Source of the DNA: Cryptomeria japonica
Taxonomy: Eukaryota > Streptophyta > Pinopsida > Cupressales > Cupressaceae
Direction: 5' to 3'
DNA length: 64,000 bases
Assembly: GCF_030272615.1 (NCBI RefSeq)
Contig: NC_081412.1
Span: 544,135,370 to 544,199,369 of the forward strand
The notes below the pieces were generated by a model that was not told the origin of the DNA, did no database searches, and saw only the letters and a program-made list of their open reading frames with translations. Of the stretch, positions 1 to 13,535 are shown piece after piece. How positions within the stretch are numbered: the first letter of the stretch is position 1; the number at the start of each line of letters is the position of its first letter. A program made the position numbers and the translations under genes.

Positions 1-659
1 ACCGTTGTTTATAATTATACACTTGATCTTTTTATCAAATTTTAAAATCTTTATAATTTGTATTTATAAAGGTTTAGATCTTTATACTACAGATCCTTCT
101 ATTAAAATGCCTAAAGATAATATTCTAAAATGATAGTAATTTCTAGTTTTATTGAAATCAGCTTATTCATAAATATATTGAGCAAACAAATTTGTTACAC
201 CGAGCCACATTAGAATGCTTCAAATGTAAGACGAAAAGTGAACGTGATGACCTTATCTAGAATTGTTTGGAGGATTTCATAAGCTCAAGAATTCTTGAAT
301 TTGTCGGTTCCTCAACCACTGTAATCTACCTCTCATCTAACAACATGTTTTCTCCCCCAAATAAATTGACAGAACACCCATATTCACCATTCTCCTCATT
401 ACCACAAAGAAGGCTATAAGTTGGATCTTTTCATCATCCTCACTCTTAGAGTGGGAAAGTTAAAATTAAGGACCTCTTCCCAATGTGGGTGAAATAAAAT
501 AAAGAGTTTGAATTAGTGCTTCCTTAAAGGGTGTAACAATTCTTAAATCAATGTTCAATCCTCCAAGTGAGGGTGATTTGAAATCAGATGGTTATTGCCA
601 TACCAATATGCTCTAAATTGGCACAACACATAGAAGCCATATGCAAAGAATAGACAACA
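1..659. other. AT-rich spacer, no gene seen
   Basis: I read both strands and found no frame resembling a known protein, no RNA gene and no clear repeat. The sequence is AT-rich with scattered stops in all frames. It precedes an LTR-like fragment. Confidence 0.5.
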
Positions 660-1290
660 TACCTATGAGAATGTGACACAAGATATATCCTAGAAAAACC
701 CTCATGAGGGAAAAACCCAACATCCAAAAGCATCATCCACCATGTATTATCATCAATTCATCCATTACATTACAACTATGGAAAGCCTTCAAAAACCCAG
801 CCATAACTAAGCACTCCCTATGACCAAGCATGAATCCACACATCCCATGTCATGCTTCCTCCTTCACAAATGCTAACCTAGCTAACCCAAACAACTACCC
901 TTGTGGTGCTTTTATAGAGAGAAGCAACCACAAAATGACCAGGTGATATTACATCAAAACCATGTGACAATAAAATAATATTTCTCCTACATACCCTTGA
1001 CCCATATTTAATATTGGGTACTTCATCACAATTACATTCCCCAATAATAAATAAATACAAATAATAATACCAATGTGTTAGTACAACTCACCAAGTGGTT
1101 ACAAGAATATTCTAAGGGAATCTCTACTTGTTTCATGTCCATCTAGGTGCTCCTAGGTGCAACAACACAATATGATATTACAATGTAATTCCATGTCTAG
1201 CTCACATAATAATAAAAATAATACAACAATGAAAGATTATTATGCAAGGAGCACAACACCATTTTCCCAACATCTAGAAACTATAGGAGG
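660..1290. repeat. LTR-like fragment (probable retrotransposon remnant)
   Basis: This block has a texture unlike its flanks: a run rich in AAACCC/CCAT words, a small inverted pair (ACCCTCATGAGGG near 700), and a TTATGCAAGGAGCACAACACC segment near its right side. Such non-coding blocks are typical of plant LTR fragments. No partner LTR, primer-binding site or coding domain is present, so the class (Copia or Gypsy) and the exact borders are not established. Confidence 0.3.
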
Positions 1291-1974
1291 CATGGAATAT
1301 TGTTCATTATAAGTAATTTGGTTTTTTATCAGTTCACTATAGGTTAAATTCTGATTTACTGTATATCAATTGAAAATGGTAACAAGGTTTGTACTTTGTA
1401 GTGGATTGTTGTAGATAGACTATAAGTTTTATCTAATTTTTCAGAATCATATGAGATTGTTTAAAATATCAATTTTTTATAATTTAAGGTTGCACTATAT
1501 TTTTCAATCAACTTTATAGATATAGTATTATTCTTGTTTTGGTTTATTATTTTCAAAAGTATATAAAACAATAAAACACTTAGCCAGAATCTTATTTAGG
1601 TTAGGCTTGATAGGTTCTTGGTGTCAAGTAACTAGAAAAATTATGTCTCCATCTGTCTCTCTATTGCCCTTCCTATATCAAGCTCTGATCATAGTGTGAT
1701 TCTTCTGTCTATGTAAGACTCCAGGGAGAAAAAATTCTATCCCTTCAAATATCAAATAATTTGGTCCTAATACTCGGATTTCGAATCTCTAGTTGAACAA
1801 TTATGGAATGTCCTTGTTGACGACACTCCAATGTTTTTGTGTTGCCCAAAAACTTAAGTTCGTCAAGAAAAAGGTAAAAGGTTGGAACTGTTACTTGTTT
1901 GGGAATATCTTTGAATAAAAGTAGATCATTGTTGTGAACCTTGAGTATATTCAAAGGAAGATAGAATATAATTG

Positions 1975-3640
1975 TGCTTTTGAGGAAGAGAGAAGGGAGG
2001 AGATCTTGCTAAGAGATCGATGGTTTAGGTTGAACAAGAAAGAAGAGGTGTTTTGGAAACAAAAATCAAGAATATAATGGCTCACTTAAGTCGATAAAAG
2101 CACCAAATTATTTCACCAATCCACCATGAATCACAAGAGAATAAATAGGATAAGAAAGCTCATTAAAGAAGATGGGTGCATTACAAAAAATGAAAAAGAG
2201 ATTGTTGTTGTTGTTTATTTTAGCCTCAATAACTCAAATAACCAGAACAACTTTCAAGACCCCAATTATTTTCTCAAGGTGATTCGAGAGGTTGTCACTG
2301 AAGTGGATTTGTCATTACTAGTCTCAAGGTATCCTTCTAGGAGCTTAGGGATGTAGTGTCCTCCTTTGTTGATTTCAAAGCCTCGGGACTTGATGGTCCT
2401 CCTTTCTTCCAAGATCACTGGGATATCATTGGAGTGGATATCTATCATGCGGTGAAGGACTTCTTTAGGTCAAGTAAAATCCTCAACCAAATCAACTCAA
2501 CCTTCATTGCTTTAATTCCAAATAATGATAATGCTACTTTCATCAAGGACTTTAGGCCTATCATCTTGTGCAATACTCTATACAAAATCATCTCAAAGGT
2601 TATGGTTAATAGGCTCAAACCTTTGCTTGATAAGATGATCTCACTCAACCAAATAGGTTTTTTCAAAGGGAGGCACATTATGGATATAATTATAGTTGCA
2701 CATGAATTGGTACACTTAATGGACAGTAGAAAAGTACCCTTTATGTACTTGAAATTAGACATTTCGAAAGCTTATGATAGAGTTTCTTGGAACTTTCTCT
2801 TTGAAGTCCTAAGAAAGTTTGGATTCAAGGGTAAATTTATAAATATGATAGTTCAATGTGTAACGAATCCATAATTCTTAGTGTTACCAAATGGGTCCCC
2901 CAGTGGTTATTTTTCATGTTGGAAAAGGCTTCACCAAGGTGACCCATTTTTGCCATATCTATTCATTATCTTTGTTGAGGTTCTTGGTCAAAATATTGAC
3001 AAACTTAAAAGGAGAGGAGAGCTAAGGGGTGTTAGGGCTTCCTCTACTTTGGATCCTATATCAAATTAACAACTTGTTGATGATACCATCATCTTTGGTC
3101 AAGCTTATGTCTCAAAAGTGAAATGCTGGAACATAATTTGGAATAACTATTCAAAGACCTCAAGGCAATGTATTAACTATGAGAAAAGCAAGGTCTTTTT
3201 TATGAATGTCAGTCGCAACCTACAAGAGAAAATTACTAATATTTGTTCTTGTCAAACTGCTGCCCTTCCAAATTATTACTTGGGGTTACCCCTCATCTCT
3301 AAATCTCCATCCTCTCTATTTTGGAATGGGATAATTGACAGATTTCAAAATAAGTTAGTTGGATGGAAAGGGATGTTGCTTGGTCTGGTAGGACAATTCA
3401 ATTGGTAAAATCTTGTATTTAAAATATTCCAATCTATTACCTCTCCCTCTTTAAAATACCAGGGTTTGTTGCTGATAGGATAGAAAAGATCCAAAAATGT
3501 TTCCTATGGAATGGAACCAAGGAAAAAAATAGATTGTCTCTCATGGCCTGGGATAGGGTCTTCTTGTTGAGTAAGGCGAGGGGTCTTGGAATAATAAAAA
3601 TTAAGTCTTTCAACCATTCCTTAATCTCCAATGTCGACTA
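1975..3640 (+). pseudogene. LINE reverse transcriptase (broken)
   Basis: This is the former catalytic core of ORF2, which made cDNA from the LINE RNA at the nicked target. A linker with WFRLNKKEE and KLFHQSTMNH leads into SGLDGPPFF, FRPIILCNTLYKII and IGFFKGRHIMD. Motif A, KLDISKAYDRV, lies at 2,749-2,784 and keeps its Asp. Around motif C the text QLVDDTII (3,070-3,093) keeps both Asp residues but sits directly after an in-frame TAA. Further stops at about 2,355, 2,872 and 3,069 split the domain into three open pieces. The order and spacing match plant L1 reverse transcriptase, and the breaks make it non-functional. Confidence 0.85.
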
Positions 3641-4205
3641 GTAGTTGATTCAAAGGAAAAATGATTGGATATTTATTATAAAAGCTAAATACCTTAGGAA
3701 TTCTAGAAGCTGTTGTTTCCTAAATGAGATGGATTTACCCTCAGGATCCTACATTTGGAATAATTCTACAAAAACTAAAGCTACACTTAGGAAGAATGGA
3801 AAAAGGCTAATGGGGAATGACAAAGGAACCAATTTCTAGGATGATGTGTGGATTAAAGAACAAGCCCTCTCAGAACTACCTCAATTCAGGAAAATCAAGC
3901 AAATTCTAATCAATAAATGTGGAAAGTAAGTTCATGATTATATTATATGGCAATGAGACAAGGCAAAATGAAAGACCCTATAAGATGAGGTGCTTTGATA
4001 GGGGGATATCCCAATCCAACACCACGACCAACTAGTAAGAGAGGCTCAATCTGTAACTTCTCTTTTAGTTGATTGCACTATCCTCTCTCCTCATGTGGAG
4101 GATGATTGGATCTAGTGGATAAACCCCTCTGGAACTTTCTCAGTTAAGTCAGCCTATCATAGTATTGTTGGAGAACTAGTTGAAACCTTTTGCTAGAGAA
4201 GCATT

Positions 4206-5270
4206 TGGATAAAAGGCCTTATTTTGAAGAGAAAATGTTTCTGGTGCTCTATTGCTCATGGAAGAATTTTGATGATAGATAACCTAAACAAAAGAGGTTT
4301 TTCCTTTGTTAATAGGTGTTTTTTATCCTATAAAGACCTTGAGAGCATTGATCACCTATTTTTGCATTACCAATTTGCCAAGGAAATTTGGGAAGAAGTG
4401 TTAGGAGATTTAAAAGCTTGCTAGGCTCTACTAGGAAATATGAAAGACCCTCTAGAATAGTGGCCCCTAACCCCTTATATTCATCCTATTACCAGGAATA
4501 TTTGGATGCAAATTCCACCTATTATGGCTTGGAATATATGGAAAGAACGAAATAATAGTGTGTTTAGGGATGAAACAGGAAGTAGTAAGGTGTTATTTTA
4601 TATTATAAAGTAGTAGGTAAAAGAGAGCATTAATGCAAGTCAACCACATAAATCAAAAATTTTGCCAAGTCTACTAGACCTAAGATTAAAACAAAGATGG
4701 GGAATTCATCATATTCTTCTAACGATGAATTAACATAATATGGTCTTAAGGAAAAGCCGCACTTGGACCCCCACAGAGGAAGGCTGGCTAAAGTGTAATT
4801 TTGATGGTTGTTCAAAAGGGAACTGTGGTTTATCTAGAGCAGGAGACATTATAAGGGATTACAGATGCTACATAATAGAAGCGTATTATGCAAACCTTGG
4901 AGTGGGTTCAAATAACAGAGCAAAAGTGATGGCAGAATGGAAAGCCCTTGAATGCTTGGACCACCATAATGGCATCAATGTAATTTTGGAAGGTGATTAA
5001 AAACTTGTAGTCAATTTCCTAAATGATACCATGAAAGCCCCTTGGGAGATAAGACGAATTATTCAAAAGTGTAAAAGGCTTTGAGTGTAAAGGGCTATTC
5101 AAAGCCTTTCACAAAATATAAGTGCAACACATGTACATGTAAGGAAATATGATAGTGGATGAGGTTGTAAATGAAGGATTAACAAATAGGGAATGGTGTC
5201 ACTTTAATTATCAAGAGAGCTTGACCGAATTAAAAAATATTTTGTCCAATGAAAGGGTAAAATCTTTCAT
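4206..5270 (+). pseudogene. LINE zf-RVT and RNase H region (broken)
   Basis: The zinc-ribbon stretch (4,206-4,424) has NLNKRGFSFVNRCFL and IDHLFLHYQFAKEIWE, the usual layout between reverse transcriptase and RNase H in plant LINEs. The RNase H part (4,740-5,000) has LKCNFDGCSKGN with its first acidic residue, an NRAKVMAEWKALE helix and LEGD before a stop. The tail NEGLTNREW (about 5,173-5,200) matches the usual ANEGL ending. RNase H in these elements would degrade the RNA of the RNA:DNA hybrid. Stops and shifts show it is dead. Confidence 0.75.
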
Positions 5271-5310
5271 GGGTGATTCAATCTATTACTTGAAGCTATA
5301 ACAGTTGAGG

Positions 5311-5627
5311 CTGCCTCTTTTTTTTACATTCTATGAGTGCCAAGAAATTTCAAATTCAAATTTCCCACCCGATAACCTACAAGTTGATGAGTATTATGCT
5401 AACTATTTGGCTGATTGGGGTGATATGTATAGTGCCAAGTTGGCATGTTGATGACGAGGGTGTCAAGAATTTGAATGGCCTAATGCCTTGCGATGAATTT
5501 AAGGATGGCGATATCATTTGTGGGAAAGGCAGTTGTCTTGTTTCTTGAGGTGCCTTAATTTCTTATAATGTGAAAAGAACGCTCACATGTGCAGACAACA
5601 CAACCTATCAAGCCAAAAATAACCTTT
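5311..5627 (+). other. Unassigned segment 3' of the LINE
   Basis: A 71-codon open frame (5,333-5,548) beginning MSAKKFQIQ lies between the RNase H relic and the next repeat. It resembles nothing I recognise and could be the start of a decayed downstream LINE frame or chance. I could not align it with the ORF3 of copies A-C. No LINE 3' tail is seen before the inverted-repeat element begins. Confidence 0.3.
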
Positions 5628-6740
5628 GGGTGAACCCACAATAGTGGATGACACTTTTTTGCCAACTTTCACACTACAATATTCATTTTTAGAAAAACAC
5701 TTTAGATTTAGACACCTATTACTACTAAACCCTAAGGAATTTGTAAATGATGTGAACTAGTGATTTATGTCATTTTGTATGTAGATTCTTAAATTATTTT
5801 TTAGATAATTTTTTAAATCAATTTTTTTCCATTTTCTATCTTCCTTGAAAACTATTTTTTTTTTAAAATAACATTTTTAAAGAGTGATACTCTATATAGT
5901 ATAACTTTTTTTCTAAAATAGATACGAATGTGATTCTTTCGAATTTGGTTTCGTAACATCCATATCTAGCGTTTGCAATTGGTTTTGTAACATTATATTC
6001 AATATTTTATATTTAATTAAGTTTTGAAGTTGAGTTAACTATAATTTAGACATATGTACATTTGATATTACATAACTTGTTGTATATGTAACGAAAATCA
6101 ATTTATTTTTTTGTTGGAAAGAGGACTTAAATACCTAGTGCATAAATATTATTCAATTTTTTTTTCACTTGTTTATGGTTTTTCATAAGCATTGAACTCG
6201 GAAGTTGATGTTTGGTGTGAAACCTATGTTCAGTTAACCAAAAATAAAAATCTTAATAAACTCAATATATATTAAAATAATAATCATTGAACAACTCACT
6301 TTGAGTACTACTATCATGAATTTGGGTTTGTCAAAATTCATTGATTTGAGCCCACAATTTGAGCTTTGAAGGCCAAAAATTTGTAGAAACCAAGAGAGTT
6401 TCAAGGGGAGATCTCTAGCAAGCTGGTTCAATAGAAAATATGTTCTATCGAAAGGGGTTCTATGGATCGAACCCCTTTGAGCAAAAGAAATTTCAACGAC
6501 CATGTTCCTTTTAAAAAACCATTACAAAAAGGGGTTTGATTGAACCTAGGTTCGATCAAACCACCTTTTTTACAAGTTTATATTCAATCAAATGTATTTA
6601 AAATAAGACATTCAATCGAATCATTTTTTGGGTCTGATCGAACATGGCACTTGATCGAAAGTGGTAAAAATTATGTTTTGGACAAATGAGTGCAATTTAT
6701 TCATCCAAAAAAGTGTAAACCACTATTATGGGTTCACTCC
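5628..6740. mobile_element. TIR DNA element, non-autonomous, 1.1 kb
   Basis: The ends are inverted repeats of about 34 bases. The left end reads GGGTGAACCCACAATAGTGG and continues to ACTTTTTTG. The right end, read on the minus strand, has the same text with one extra base and a few changes (GGAGTGAACCCATAATAGTG). TTT lies directly outside both ends and may be a 3-bp target duplication. The interior is AT-rich and codes for nothing recognisable, so this looks like a deletion derivative or MITE-like element. The superfamily is not decided: the GG start would suit Harbinger- or Mutator-like ends, but the duplication length is unclear. Confidence 0.65.
6425..6660. repeat. Cluster of TTCGATC-type palindromes
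   Basis: Within the TIR element lie several copies of a TCGATC/ATTGAAC word. AAAGGGGTTC and GAACCCCTTT form a perfect 10-bp stem around an 8-base loop near 6,450-6,477. A near-perfect palindrome with arms GGTTTGATTGAACC and GGTTCGATCAAACC follows near 6,534-6,563. Related words recur near 6,587, 6,613 and 6,640. Such subterminal palindromes can be transposase-binding sites, but that role is inferred. Confidence 0.6.
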
Positions 6741-7190
6741 TTTTAAATGAGCATCTTTTAATGGAAAAAGAAACTTCTAAATATCTCACCTCGCTTGGCA
6801 GTCATTTTCATATCTACTATTTCTGCTTTGTGAAGAATCAGACAGATGTGTGGGGCCCTCTAAAAAGAAAAGAGCCGAAGAGTTGTAAATAACTCAAGAA
6901 CAATGAAGAGGTAATTTACCTTATTTCCTATTTACATCTCTAGATTCTTGTATCGGTAATAGAGAAAATCCACCATTTCACCAAGGTTTAATCTATATAA
7001 TGTACAAGTATGCCTTTGACCACTCCCCAAATTGAAGCTATATGCTCCCTCTACCTAGCAATACCGAGTCGGATAATTAAAAATAGGGGTCCTTTGTTAA
7101 AATTGATCTAATTGAAACAAAACCTCTGCGATTGCGTAATTCTACTCCTCTGGCTAAACATAAGGGTAAGAAGTCACTAGAAGTGTAGGA
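6741..7190. other. Spacer, no gene seen
   Basis: AT-rich sequence with no recognisable protein, RNA or repeat. It separates the TIR element from the acidic coiled-coil frames. The text just before 7,190 reads in the same style as those frames but is cut by stops. Confidence 0.4.
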
Positions 7191-7191
7191 A

Positions 7192-7988
7192 ATGGAACCC
7201 CTTAAGGTAGCCTTGCTCCAAATTAACTGGATACCCAGAAACAATCTTGTCAAAGCTAAGAAGACTAAGAAGGACTCCGCAAGAAAGAGTATTACTATTG
7301 ACCTTGACCTACATGGCTCAGAGAATGAGGAGGAAAATATAATGGAGAGGGAGAAGAAGGAGAGTATTTCAGCAGAAAGAAGGTCCGCTAGGCTATTGGA
7401 AAAGGAAAAGAAGGTTTCAAATGAGACAAAGGAGATGACCATGGATCTTGAAGAGGCCTTAAATCTGGAGGAAGATGATGATATCTCTCACAAGGACTCA
7501 GAGGATGAGGAGTTCCAAGATGAAGAAGAAGAACGAGAAGAATAGTCTAAGAAGGATATGGAAGAAGACTAAGAGGATTTTGACTCGAACACATGGCCTT
7601 TCAATTCTCAGGAGGATATAGAGAAATGGTCCCCTATTCGTTGGACTTACCGTCAGATAAAGAAAACAACAAAACCCTGGAGGATCAGATTATGGAGCTT
7701 AAAGAGACAGTCCTGAACCTGGAAGAGAAAATTGAAGACTACAAGCAGCATTTCGACAATATATGTGAGGTCTTTGGCTCGTTATGCACCATCACAGATT
7801 GTATCATGAGAGAGGTTGTCATTGGGGTCATGTCCGGGCAGAGTAATATGAAAAAGAAGATGAGGAAACTAGAAAAAGAAGGCAAGACGAACAAGGACAA
7901 TGAAGACAAGGAGGACAGTCAAGAGGACACCTGGGCCAGCCAAGTTTACAAACTTCAGCGAAATTGGAATTTGATTAATAATGATTAA
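7192..7988 (+). pseudogene. Acidic / coiled-coil protein frames, broken; possibly LINE-derived
   Basis: Two open pieces in different frames follow each other. The first (7,192-7,545) is highly charged, with an ERRSARLLEKEKK stretch and a long Glu/Asp run ending EDEEFQDEEEEREE. The second (7,593-7,988) has a clear heptad coiled coil (EDQIMELKETVLNLEEKIED) and a Lys/Glu-rich end. I do not recognise the protein. Similar acidic plus coiled-coil architecture occurs in the LINE ORF3 of copy C, and LINE-like 3' tail text follows at 8,310-8,350. This may therefore be the ORF of a distant, 5'-truncated LINE, but no conserved ORF3 block is visible, so the link is tentative. A host gene remnant is the alternative. 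Confidence 0.35.
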
Positions 7989-8350
7989 GATGTTAGAATT
8001 AGTTTATTTTTTGCTTAATACTATACTAATAAAAGTAGTAGATATAGTTAGTTTCTTTGTTACTAAGAGGGTTACGTGCCATATGAACCAGACTTTTAGT
8101 ATGGTTGTCTATATATTTAAGTTACTTAGTTCTGTTGATACTCAAAATACTTATATTATGCTCGGGAGATGGTGGTTAGTCATTACTGGTATGTTTAGTT
8201 ATAGAGACATGTTAATTTTTGAATACTTCTAAGAAACAATTGTTTGGGCTTTCTTGGCTGACTGCTTGATGCCAGTCCTTGTGAAACTATACTTTGTTTC
8301 TGTTGCCATTGTTTTGTAGGTTCGGGACCTTCTCCCTGAAAACAATAAAA
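7989..8350 (+). other. T/G-rich 3' region with LINE-like tail
   Basis: The sequence after the coiled-coil frame is rich in T and G and ends with GGTTCGGGACC and GAAAACAATAAAAC. This resembles the 3' ends of the LINE copies ending at 44,596, 46,620 and 63,840, which have a GGTTTC(G/A)GGTCCC-like word, AAAAC and a final ATCAAAAAC. The match is loose, so the element identity is uncertain. Confidence 0.35.
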
Positions 8351-8999
8351 CACGATTGTGCGTTTGCATAATGACGCAAATCGGATAAAGATAAATATAC
8401 GTTAAAACAATGATAATTAAACATAATAATATTCTTGTTTTTGTTGATTATTTTCCACAGGCTATAAAAGGACATTGCGTCTCAGCATAATGGTACAAAA
8501 TGACATTGTAAGAAGGGTTTTGGCTACTATGATTCTTTCAAATAATACGGTGAAAAGGCAGAGTTTCATGTAATTTCGCTAAGTTAGAAACATTTTGGAA
8601 TGAAATTGTTGAGCTGGAGGAGAAGTAGCTCTTTCTTCCAGACCAAGATCATTCACATCGTCTTGCACACTTCTACAGCATTACACATTGTTGATTTTTT
8701 TAGTCAGTCCGTTTTCTCTCATAGAAGATGCCTTTGGCATAATAATTTTAAAATAAAATAAAATAATCTTAAATAAATATAATAATTTAAAATGTAATTC
8801 TAGATGTATTCTAGACCTATTCGATTTAATATATATTTTATGAGTTAATTATAAAATATCATAATATCAGGGTCTGACGTAACGGAGAGGTGGCATCATT
8901 TGGTGAAGAATTAATTTTAAAATTGCGAAAGAAGTATTGTGCTCAAAATATAAAATTTATTTATTTAGTTCGATGTTTTAATTACGCATTTGCTGAAAT
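8351..8999. other. AT-rich spacer, no gene seen
   Basis: No coding similarity, RNA gene or strong repeat was found. A TAAAATAAAATAAAATAA low-complexity run lies near 8,748-8,766. Confidence 0.45.
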
Positions 9000-9560
9000 T
9001 GAGAATCAAACACGTGACTATAGTCCCGCGGTCCGTTCTTCACGGCATTAATTCATGTGGTCCGTCCACTATTAACGGCGGTTGCTGCTTAGTCTTCCAC
9101 ATTTGTCAGCATTAACAGCGGAAGGAAGTAATGAAAATTGGGCAAGATCGTATTTTCTGTGTACGAGCTGTCTCTGAACCGTTCAGATACGGCATCGATT
9201 TGTAAGGGGCCCGCACTAAAGAGTGAGCTTCTGCGGAATTCGTCCCTTCCTCTTTTTCCTGCAATATTAACTTCATATTTTTCGTGCATTGCATATTTTT
9301 CGAACAGTCATCGCCAATCAAGCTGAATTGATCGATGACAACACACCTGAAGGTTATAGGACATACTAGAGGAATTGACGGTTATAGGAACATAAAGGAT
9401 GAATTTCCTTCCGGAGGACAATTGCATCAGTGTTGCGTTTGTCGTTGGCTTCCACCTGAAGGTTATAGGAACATAAAGGATGAACACCTTACAATTGGGT
9501 AAGGGTAAAAAGAGATCTTACCATCGTGGATTACGTTCAGAGTTAATTTGTGTCTTTCAA
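9000..9560. repeat. GC-richer, CpG-containing patch with direct repeats
   Basis: This patch stands out from its AT-rich surroundings by many CG dinucleotides (for example CCCGCGGTCCG near 9,024). Short open frames on both strands overlap here but resemble nothing. The phrase CACCTGAAGGTTATAGGA occurs at 9,344 and 9,453, and GGTTATAGGAACATAAAGGA occurs at about 9,380 and 9,463. It may be the remains of a gene-proximal region or of an element; no function can be assigned. Confidence 0.4.
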
Positions 9561-11589
9561 GACGTGTATATGGCGGGACTAAACGACATTTAAATAAATG
9601 TATGGATAGAGTTAAGTTAGTAGTTTAATTAAAATGAAATAGAAAGATAGTTAAATACTAATATGGTCATTGACCGGCAATTACTTTTGTCGATATGCAA
9701 ACCTGTCAACGATTGGAAAAGAAATTACTAAGTGCAATCCACCTTTAAGTTATATTCATGCCCACTTCCCTTGCATAGGTAGCATGTGATTTAAATGTTG
9801 CTTTTCTGTGATTTTTCTCTTTTATCATATCTATCTCTTAAAAAACTATTCTCAAATCAAAATGAAGAAGTCACTCAATCAATTAATGAAGACTAATTAT
9901 TTTAATAGAATCTCTATTGCATATCATCCTAAAACAAACTACTTCATGCTCACAACATGCTTCTGTCCACTAATTATAGCAACCGTCCTGAATGAAGTTA
10001 ATCATAATAGCATTCAATATGCATGGTGTTGATATGGAAAACTGACAGAGCATAAAACTAAGAGTGGCAAGCCAAAATTTTAATCGTGGAGTGCATAGTA
10101 GAATAATTGTAATTTATTTACTTTGGGTGACTTAGAGATGAAAAGTGCTACCTCCTTTTCATAATTTGAAAAAGACATTTTACATGAACAGTAGTGAGGT
10201 TGTTTACACTTCTATGTTAAGATGAAATGGAAAGATGCAACAAAAAATACATGAATGGATTATTTTGTTAATAAGCAACTTAAAAAAATTTATATAGTAT
10301 TTATGATCTCTTCAATTTAGATGTAGTTTAGATTGTATCAACTTCCATTATGGCCTTGACGTAAGAGGGAAGTTAAAATTTATAAAGTGTTTGATTAATT
10401 TAAAACATAAAACTAAACTTTAAAAAGAAATATTTGTGTTTTTTTTTGCTTCCCAACGTTAGATTAAATGAATAGTGGTGAATAGTCGACGACAGCATTG
10501 ACGTACCACATGCCAGTGGTAATAAATAAAAACATATTTTACATTAATTAGTGCTTCAACTTCTGACAGAAGACAGCATGAAAGTACTACGCAATCTGCA
10601 TAAATTGTAAAATATTATATTCTCCTCGGGCGGCGAAACAAGATTTTATTCTCAAAGGACAATTTACTTTCAATATTATTCTCACTAAACAATGACGTAA
10701 TTCTCCTCGGGTGGCCAAACTAAATTTACCTTCAATATTATATTATATAATCGTATAATTGTATTTATATTTAATATATGATATATTAATATATTTATTA
10801 TTATTTATTTATATCTATTTTATGGGTAATTTATGTTTTGTTATATTTCATGTCTGAAGGTAGGATACATGCAAAAAATCACAAGGGAAAATACTTTTCA
10901 TATGATTATTAATGTAAGTCCTTGGTGTTCAATGTTGTTGACGTTAATTTATGCTCTTTAAGTTGATTTATCTTATGATTTATGGATTGTTAAGTTCCAT
11001 GCCATTTTAACAAGAACCTAGCATGATCCATTATCACGTATTGTGATGATTTATCTTGGAGAGTTTAATCAATCAACTTTCCTTGAAACATGCATAAATT
11101 TTATACATTTTGTGAGATGTTTACGAACTAGATGGGCATTGTTAGACTACAAGGTTACTTAATCTATGGATTTTTGTTGACAAATAATGATTCATAAGGT
11201 GTGAAGCTATAAATCTATATCCCACATCTGGTTAAAGATAATATTTAATAAATTTTGAATTTTGCAAATGCACCACACAATCTCTCAAACTACTAGAAAC
11301 ATGAGATGTCCCACACAACATTCCACCATTCTCAATCCTATATTCTATATCCCATCATCATAATAAAATCATGCATCTAATTTATTCATCAATGTCTAGT
11401 CCCTTTTCTTATTAATTGGATGTATTTCATCTTATACCAAAAACATGTTAGTATTGTGTGTAATGGGTAGATCTAAGAGATCTTAAAGGTGAATTGTTGA
11501 GTCCTTAAGCAAATGATGTACTTGGTTGGTGGACGCTTCCCATGGAGACATGCCATATTTTGATTGTTGACCAAAAAGACAATAAAATG
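9561..11589. other. AT-rich spacer with one short direct repeat
   Basis: No gene is seen. An imperfect direct repeat starts with ATTCTCCTCGGG at 10,618 and 10,699, each followed by GGC.AAAC and, further on, by TTCAATATTAT. The stretch 10,735-10,830 is almost pure A/T. Confidence 0.45.

Positions 11590-13535
<1,946 letters not shown>

Larger units (their letters stand above)
1566..5310 (+). mobile_element. Decayed L1-type LINE, 5'-truncated
   Basis: This is a plant non-LTR retrotransposon remnant of about 3.7 kb. In order on the plus strand are the end of an APE-type endonuclease (RLGLDRFLVSSN and SSDHSVILLSM-like text, 1,590-1,720), the linker before the reverse transcriptase, the reverse transcriptase (about 2,350-3,400), a zf-RVT zinc-ribbon region (about 4,200-4,425) and an RNase H domain (about 4,740-5,270). 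The frame is broken by many stops and shifts, so it cannot be active. ORF1 and most of the endonuclease are missing, as expected for a 5'-truncated insertion. No target duplication was recognised. It is more decayed than the LINE copies at 28.9-63.8 kb. Confidence 0.85.
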
